Assembly: GCA_009695405.1 (NCBI GenBank)
Contig: SIAZ01000104.1
Location: forward strand, 1 to 11,614
Origin: Pedosphaera sp.
GTDB lineage: Bacteria; Verrucomicrobiota; Verrucomicrobiia; Limisphaerales; UBA9464
Length of the DNA: 11,614 nt
Direction: 5' to 3'
Shown: piece by piece, positions 7,102-11,614 of the stretch
How the letters are laid out: the number at the start of each line of letters is the position of its first letter
How positions within the stretch are numbered: position 1 is the stretch's first letter
Made by a program: the position numbers and the translations under genes
The notes under the pieces: model-generated
Database searches by the model: none
What the model saw: the letters and a program-made list of their open reading frames with translations, nothing else
What the model was told of the DNA's origin: nothing

Positions 7102-7116
7102 CGCTTTAAAAGCGGC

Positions 7117-8577
7117 TTAGGCTGAGTAATCCAAGTACACGGTCTTGGATCGACTATAGAAATCAAGTGCGGCTGTTCCCTGTTCTCGAAAAGTGTCAGT
7201 AGAACTGTTCTTGACGCCCCCAAAGGGTGCCTGCAAGGCGAGTCCTGTACTTATTTGATTTACCTTTACGACTCCACACTCAATACGCTCGGCATACTGC
7301 AGTGCCTTCTTGAAATCACGGGTAACAAGGCTCGCACTCAGTCCATAGGGCACTCCATTGGCAACAGAGATGGCTTCGTCAAAGGAATCAACTCCCAGCA
7401 CGGCCACAACGGGGCCAAAAACTTCCTCTTGGGCAATGGTCATGAAGGGCGTCACCTCCCCTAGGACGGTGGGTTGCATGAAATAGCCATGAGCCATCTC
7501 ACCTTCTGAAAGTCGTTCACCGCCCCAAATCAGCCGAGCCCCTTCCAATTGAGCCTGTCGAATCGCTTGAAAATTACCTTCAAATTCATCTGCGTTTACC
7601 GCTGGGCCCATCTGAACTCCCGCCGAAAGCCCCGATCCCACTTTCCAATTCTTGGCCAATCCCACCAATTTTTCGGTAAAATTTTCTAGAACTGCCCGTT
7701 CCACGATCACTCGACTGGTCGCCGTACACGCTTGCCCAGTCAACCCAAATCCAGCGGTTGCCACCAATCTTGCCGCCAGGTCCAAATCGGCATCGGCCAA
7801 AACCAAGGTGGGATTCTTCGAGCCCATCTCCAATTGGACACGAATCATTCGTGGCGCCAAGGATTGATAAAGACCGCTCCCAACTGTATGAGATCCAGTA
7901 AAACTCAGTGCCTGAATCGCTGGGTTTGAAGCGATCTCGGCACCAAAGGCTCTCCCCTCGCCCGCAACAACATTCAGTACCCCAGCCGGCAGACCTGCCT
8001 CAGCCAAAACGCGAGCCAGTTCTAATGCCATCGCGGGTGCTTGAGACGCTGGTTTGAGCACAAGAGTATTTCCACAGAGCAAGGCCGGAACTAACTTCCA
8101 AGCTGGGATGGCAATGGGGAAGTTCCACGGCGTAATCAATGCGACCACACCCAAGGGCTCACGACGGGTCATTAAGAGATTACCCGGCAAATCATGAGGC
8201 AAAGTCTGGCCTCCAACCACATAGCTTAGACCCCCATAAAATCGAAAAATATCAACAGCCCGCCCAACTTCGCCGGTGGCTTCAGCGAGTGTCTTGCCTT
8301 CTTCTCGAGTCAATAAAATCGCCAACTCAGCTTTACGCGATTCCAAGATCTGCGCGGCTTTACTCAAGACGCGCCCTCGTGCCACCGGCGTTAGTGCAGC
8401 CCACTTTGGAAATGCATTACTGGCCGCAGCGGTGGCTGCCGCAAAGTCCGCAGATCCTCCTTGTGAATAATGCGCAACGATCTCTCGGATATCCGCCGGA
8501 TTCACCGTGCTGAATGTCTTGCCAGACACCGCACTCACCCACTGGCCAGCAATAAAATTCTCGTAGTTCTGAATCAT
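7117..8577 (-). CDS. NAD(P)-dependent aldehyde dehydrogenase, probably alpha-ketoglutaric semialdehyde type
   Basis: This 486-residue enzyme has the full aldehyde dehydrogenase superfamily pattern: PWNFP (150-154) with the oxyanion Asn N152, cofactor-binding LKPAS (174-178), the Rossmann loop SFTGSHTVG (225-233), general-base Glu E250 in LEMGSKNP, nucleophile C284 in GQACTATSRVIV, EEVFGP (384-389), and PFGGVKNSS near the C terminus (451-459). The CTATSRVIV context and the ending FREQG...ALDFY...KTVY resemble 2,5-dioxovalerate (alpha-ketoglutaric semialdehyde) dehydrogenases, which make 2-oxoglutarate in pentose, hexarate or hydroxyproline breakdown. No gene for such a pathway is in the window, so the substrate is inferred and succinate-semialdehyde-type activity is possible. 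The length is normal and no catalytic residue is missing. The start is the ATG at 8577-8575 on the minus strand, 38 bases after the valS stop, with no Shine-Dalgarno sequence. Co-transcription with valS is possible. Confidence 0.9.
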   Translation of the reverse strand: MIQNYENFIAGQWVSAVSGKTFSTVNPADIREIVAHYSQGGSADFAAATAAASNAFPKWAALTPVARGRVLSKAAQILESRKAELAILLTREEGKTLAEATGEVGRAVDIFRFYGGLSYVVGGQTLPHDLPGNLLMTRREPLGVVALITPWNFPIAIPAWKLVPALLCGNTLVLKPASQAPAMALELARVLAEAGLPAGVLNVVAGEGRAFGAEIASNPAIQALSFTGSHTVGSGLYQSLAPRMIRVQLEMGSKNPTLVLADADLDLAARLVATAGFGLTGQACTATSRVIVERAVLENFTEKLVGLAKNWKVGSGLSAGVQMGPAVNADEFEGNFQAIRQAQLEGARLIWGGERLSEGEMAHGYFMQPTVLGEVTPFMTIAQEEVFGPVVAVLGVDSFDEAISVANGVPYGLSASLVTRDFKKALQYAERIECGVVKVNQISTGLALQAPFGGVKNSSTDTFREQGTAALDFYSRSKTVYLDYSA

Positions 8578-8615
8578 AATTATTTGAAAAGTTGTCTTAA
8601 AAGTTTGTTTATTGA

Positions 8616-11387
8616 CTACTCAGGTAACTCAGTCAGTGACACTACTAACTGCGCTTCCTTGCCCAACCATTCCTTTAATCGGGCTTGGTGCTCTTCGAGT
8701 ACCTTCACTGGAACCATGGAAGCAAACGCCGGATTCGCCAACTTGTCTTGTACCTTTCCAACTTCAATTCGCACTCTTTCAAGCTCCTTTTCCAATCGGG
8801 TTCGTTCCGCCCCAAAATCAATCAGACCCGCCAAAGGCAAAAAGAGTTCTCCTAATGCGTTACTGGCCATCGGCGTGCCTCGATCCGAACTCCATCCGAT
8901 TGGCACCACTTCTAAAACTTCAGCGTTCAACAAAAGCTTTAATACTTCCACGTCGGCCGTGGCAAGGGTGCCCACGGGGCGCACCACAAACCGCACTCTC
9001 TTGGCCGGATCAATCTTGCAGTCCCGCCGCAAACCTCGCCCAAGGACCACCAAATCATACTTGGCTTGCGCTGCTGCCTCAGATGTTTCATCAACGCCAA
9101 AGTATGCTTTTTCGTCTTCTGTCAATGGCTTGGGCCAGTGGGCAAACATCAAGGTTCGTCCTCCTTGATCTTCCGGCAGTTCCACATTGAATGACATTCC
9201 ATGCCAAAGTTCTTCGGTTATAAAGGGTAAAAACGGATGGAATAGTCTCAATAAATGGCCCAAAACAAAATCCATCACCGCCAACTTATTCGTCTTCAAT
9301 GCTTCGTCCGTACCATAGAAGGCGGCTTTACTCGCCTCAGTGTACCAATCGCAGTATTCACTCCAAAAAAACCGATAAAGACTGGTGGTCGCATCACTAA
9401 ATTTATACTCGCTAAAGGCTTGGGTTACTTCCCGGATTGCCTGATCCAAGCGTAACAAAATCCAACGGTCGTCGCCGGTTAATAGATCCGGTCGAATCTC
9501 CCCTTCGCTCGAACCACCCTGCATCTGTCGGAATCGGCACGCATTCCAAAGCTTATTACAAAAGTTGCGGCCCAATTCGACAGACTGCTCGTCAAACAAA
9601 ACATCCTGCCCCAAGGGCGCCGCACGCATTACCCCAAATCGAAGAGCGTCCGCTCCATACTTGGCAATCAAATCCAACGGATTGGGCGAATTACCCAACG
9701 ATTTTGACATCTTTCGACCCTGTTTATCGCGAATAATTCCGGTGAAATAAACATTTTGAAAGGGCATTTCTCCCATCCATTCATAGCCGCCCATGATCAT
9801 GCGGGCTACCCAGAAAAAAATAATATCCGGTCCTGTCACTAGGTCTGTGGTCGGATAAAATGCCTTCAAGGTCGGGTTCTGATCGTCAACCTCCTTGTCG
9901 CCTGTCCAACCCATGGTGGCAAAGGGCCAAAGCCACGAACTAAACCAAGTGTCCAAGACGTCCATGTCCTGTACCCACCCCTCTCCCACGGGAGCTTCCA
10001 ATCCACAAAAAACCTCTGTGTCGCGATACCATACCGGTATCCGGTGTCCCCACCAAAGCTGACGGCTAATACACCAATCTTGGATACCACCCATCCAATG
10101 GTCGTATACTTTCGCCCAACGCTCCGGGAAAAACCGCATCGATCCTTCTCCTAGGCGAGAATTTATCGCCACCGGATCCAACCCAACTCCGTCTTCCGGA
10201 TGGACACCAACCGCGCCCGGTTGTCCCACACAGGCTCTCGATGCTTCCACACTTGGATAGCGTAAAAACCATTGCTCACTCAATCGCGGTTCAATCGGAA
10301 CGTCCGCTCGCTCGCTAAAGCCCACATTGTTGGTGTAAGGCTCCACCTTGTCCAAGGCCCCAGCGGATTCAAGTAATTCAACCGATCTCTTGCGACCCGC
10401 AAATCGATCCATCCCAGCCAAATCCACACCGGCCACTGCTGTCAACTTTCCGTCCGCAGTTAACACATCGATCACCGGTAGCTTGTGTCTTAGTCCAATC
10501 TCGAAGTCCACTTTGTCGTGGGCCGGAGTCACTTTCAAAACACCAGTGCCAAAATCAAAGGCCACTTGGTCGTCAGCAATGATGGGTATGATCCGCTCTT
10601 CCTTCGCAATATCCAAAGGCAGAGCTCGGTAAACGTGCTTACCAACCAAATGCGTGTACCTTGCATCTTTCGGATTCACAGCAACGGCTGTGTCTGCCGG
10701 TATGGTCTCCGGTCGCGTCGTAGCTATGGTCAAAAAAGTGCCGGGTTCTTCCACCACTTCTGCCCGGAAATGATACATAAATCCCCGCTGCTCTTTCATG
10801 GTCACTTCTTCATCAGACAATGCGGTCAGGGAACCCGGACACCAGTTCACCATCCGCTTCCCACGATAAATAAATCCTTTCTTATATAGATCGACGAAAA
10901 CCTTTTGGACGCACTGAGAATACTCAGGATCCATCGTGAATCGCGTACGGCTCCAATCGCAAGAGGCTCCCAAAGCTCGAAGCTGTTTCAGGATGATTCC
11001 CCCATACATCTCCTTCCACTCCCAAATCTTGGCCACTAATGCTTCTCGCCCGAGATCATCTCGATGCTTGATTTCTCCGGCTTTCTTTAGGGATTTTTCT
11101 ACCACATTCTGGGTCGCAATTCCCGCATGATCGGTGCCGGGCAACCAAAGGACTTCCTTGCCGTCCATTCGGGCTTTTCGGGCCAAAATGTCTTGAATGG
11201 TGTTGTTCAAAACATGCCCCAATGTTAGCACACCAGTGACGTTCGGGGGCGGGATGACAATGGAATAGGCAGGCCGCTTCGCCGATACCCTCGCAGGGTC
11301 GGCAGCAAAGCATCCGTGCTCTTCCCAAAAGTTATACCACTTCGACTCAACGGACTGCGGTTCATAGGCCTTGGATATCTCGCTCAT
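8616..11387 (-). CDS. valS: Valyl-tRNA synthetase
   Basis: This class I synthetase of 923 residues is full length; it charges tRNA-Val in the cytoplasm. The N-terminal catalytic region has PPPNVTG (46-52) and the HIGH-equivalent TLGH (55-58), where the usual first His is Thr (ACA codon). WLPGTDHAGIATQ (81-93) follows. The CP1 editing domain, which hydrolyses Thr-tRNA-Val, includes ATTRPET (222-228) and DTAVAVNP (232-239). CISRQLWWGHRIPVWY (439-454) returns to the active site, and KMSKS is at 559-563. The anticodon-binding helical domain contains WILLRLDQAI and FHPFLPFITEELWHG (716-730). The C-terminal arm (about 858-923) is a charged coiled coil typical of bacterial ValRS. Between RYPSVEASRACV and GEGSMRFFPERW lie about 25 extra residues (388-412; bases 10152-10226) that ordinary ValRS lacks. 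The start ATG is supported by a good ribosome binding site (AGGTGG, 6 bases before). The stop is TAG. Confidence 0.97.
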   Translation of the reverse strand: MSEISKAYEPQSVESKWYNFWEEHGCFAADPARVSAKRPAYSIVIPPPNVTGVLTLGHVLNNTIQDILARKARMDGKEVLWLPGTDHAGIATQNVVEKSLKKAGEIKHRDDLGREALVAKIWEWKEMYGGIILKQLRALGASCDWSRTRFTMDPEYSQCVQKVFVDLYKKGFIYRGKRMVNWCPGSLTALSDEEVTMKEQRGFMYHFRAEVVEEPGTFLTIATTRPETIPADTAVAVNPKDARYTHLVGKHVYRALPLDIAKEERIIPIIADDQVAFDFGTGVLKVTPAHDKVDFEIGLRHKLPVIDVLTADGKLTAVAGVDLAGMDRFAGRKRSVELLESAGALDKVEPYTNNVGFSERADVPIEPRLSEQWFLRYPSVEASRACVGQPGAVGVHPEDGVGLDPVAINSRLGEGSMRFFPERWAKVYDHWMGGIQDWCISRQLWWGHRIPVWYRDTEVFCGLEAPVGEGWVQDMDVLDTWFSSWLWPFATMGWTGDKEVDDQNPTLKAFYPTTDLVTGPDIIFFWVARMIMGGYEWMGEMPFQNVYFTGIIRDKQGRKMSKSLGNSPNPLDLIAKYGADALRFGVMRAAPLGQDVLFDEQSVELGRNFCNKLWNACRFRQMQGGSSEGEIRPDLLTGDDRWILLRLDQAIREVTQAFSEYKFSDATTSLYRFFWSEYCDWYTEASKAAFYGTDEALKTNKLAVMDFVLGHLLRLFHPFLPFITEELWHGMSFNVELPEDQGGRTLMFAHWPKPLTEDEKAYFGVDETSEAAAQAKYDLVVLGRGLRRDCKIDPAKRVRFVVRPVGTLATADVEVLKLLLNAEVLEVVPIGWSSDRGTPMASNALGELFLPLAGLIDFGAERTRLEKELERVRIEVGKVQDKLANPAFASMVPVKVLEEHQARLKEWLGKEAQLVVSLTELPE

Positions 11388-11393
11388 GTGCGT

Positions 11394-11399
11394 CCACCT
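11394..11399 (-). promoter_or_regulatory. Ribosome binding site of valS
   Basis: On the minus strand AGGTGG lies 6 bases before the valS ATG and matches AGGAGG at five of six positions. It fixes the start of valS and is the only clear Shine-Dalgarno sequence I see before a called gene in this window. Confidence 0.6.
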
Positions 11400-11475
11400 A
11401 GTCTAATGGAACCTACCCCTGCGGAGCAACTGGCCTTCCAATCTCCTTCACTCAAATCTCTCTTCCCACGCCGTA

Positions 11476-11498
11476 ACTCAAAAGGGGGTGTTACCCAA
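11476..11498 (+). repeat. Direct repeat, copy 1 (core GGTGTTACCCAA)
   Basis: ACTCAAAAG...GGTGTTACCCAA is shared with a second copy at 11525-11546. Copy 1 is one base longer (GGGGG against GTGG after the A run) and otherwise identical. It lies about 90 bases upstream of the valS start. The pair could be transposase sites at a mobile-element end or operator-like sites. The sequence alone does not decide. Confidence 0.6.
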
Positions 11499-11505
11499 GA
11501 CGAGG

Positions 11506-11521
11506 CCGGAAAATGCTCCGG
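11506..11521. other. Small hairpin between the two direct repeats
   Basis: CCGGA (11506-11510) and TCCGG (11517-11521) form a perfect 5-bp stem around the 6-base loop AAATGC. It sits in the 26-base interval between the two direct repeats. No T run follows on either strand, so it is not a typical terminator. Confidence 0.35.
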
Positions 11522-11524
11522 TTG

Positions 11525-11546
11525 ACTCAAAAGTGGTGTTACCCAA
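11525..11546 (+). repeat. Direct repeat, copy 2 (core GGTGTTACCCAA)
   Basis: This is the second copy of the repeat at 11476-11498, starting 49 bases later, with one substitution and one missing base in the G-rich middle. Same orientation. The low divergence over about 22 bases in non-coding DNA suggests a common origin or a shared binding protein. Confidence 0.6.
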
Positions 11547-11561
11547 AGTCCCCTGAAATTT

Positions 11562-11610
11562 GGAAGCGAAGGAAGCCGGGGCCCGGTGGCAGTCCGGCCT
11601 CCCTCGTTCC
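11562..11610. repeat. Long imperfect inverted repeat at the right edge
   Basis: CGAAGGAAGCCGG (11567-11579) faces CCGGCCTCCCTCG (11594-11606), pairing at 11 of 13 positions. After a bulged G (11566), GGAA (11562-11565) also pairs with TTCC (11607-11610), giving about 17 paired positions around a 14-base loop. In a minus-strand transcript the two mismatches become G-U wobbles, so the structure would be better formed in RNA read towards valS. It is not followed by a T run on the minus strand. It may be a structured leader, part of a mobile-element end, or the end of a feature cut off by the window. Confidence 0.5.
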
Positions 11611-11614
11611 CGTT

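Noticed and set aside
7102..7114. CGCTT-TAA-AAGCG hairpin between the convergent glutaredoxin and aldehyde dehydrogenase genes
   Set aside because: Only 5 bp with a 3-base loop and no T run on either side; too weak to call a terminator.
8587..8605. Direct repeat AAAAGTT twice between valS and the aldehyde dehydrogenase gene
   Set aside because: Very short, in A/T-rich DNA where such matches are expected; no convincing promoter boxes around it.
8470..9190. Long plus-strand open frames opposite valS and the aldehyde dehydrogenase gene
   Set aside because: They run antisense to well-supported genes, are Ser/Pro/Arg-rich without motifs, and are explained as shadows of the coding strand.
11400..11475. 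Possible sigma-70 promoter for valS on the minus strand
   Set aside because: The best boxes (TTGCTC and TTAGAC, 17 bases apart) match too few consensus positions to support a call.

Overview
The window reads as bacterial chromosome of a Verrucomicrobiota-like organism, or possibly a relative in the Planctomycetota/Lentisphaerota. Three things point there: the C-terminal part of a prepilin-like H-X9-DG protein, a GldA/GldF/GldG-type transporter operon with a DUF4340 gene, and several starts without a visible Shine-Dalgarno sequence. The lineage is inferred from gene content only; no rRNA or tRNA gene is visible.

Left part (1-1804, plus strand). The 3' end of an H-X9-DG prepilin-like gene enters from the left edge and is interrupted by one in-frame TGA. 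Next is a stand-alone flavodoxin/WrbA-like FMN protein. A 479-base gene-poor stretch follows. It holds short repeated words, an A/T-only-stemmed hairpin with a run of nine T, and a weak promoter candidate.

Central operon (1805-6721, plus strand). Four genes lie head to tail: an ABC ATPase (GldA-like), an ABC-2 type permease (GldF-like), a large protein anchored at both ends with a coiled coil (GldG-like), and an N-terminally anchored DUF4340 protein with a short collagen-like tail. The last two overlap by ATGA. A convincing GC-rich terminator at 6755-6790 closes the operon. Together they look like one membrane complex: ATPase in the cytoplasm, permease in the membrane, and two anchored proteins with large extracytoplasmic domains. 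Its substrate cannot be read from the sequence. Relatives in Bacteroidota are linked to gliding, but in this kind of genome the role is open.

Right part. A small CPWC glutaredoxin (plus) converges on a minus-strand pair: valS (valyl-tRNA synthetase) followed 38 bases later by an aldehyde dehydrogenase resembling alpha-ketoglutaric semialdehyde dehydrogenases. ValRS is full length but has Thr in the first position of its HIGH motif and an in-frame extra segment of about 25 residues. The final ~140 bases, upstream of valS, hold two copies of a ~22-base direct repeat, a small hairpin and a long imperfect inverted repeat. This may be the edge of a mobile element or a structured leader.
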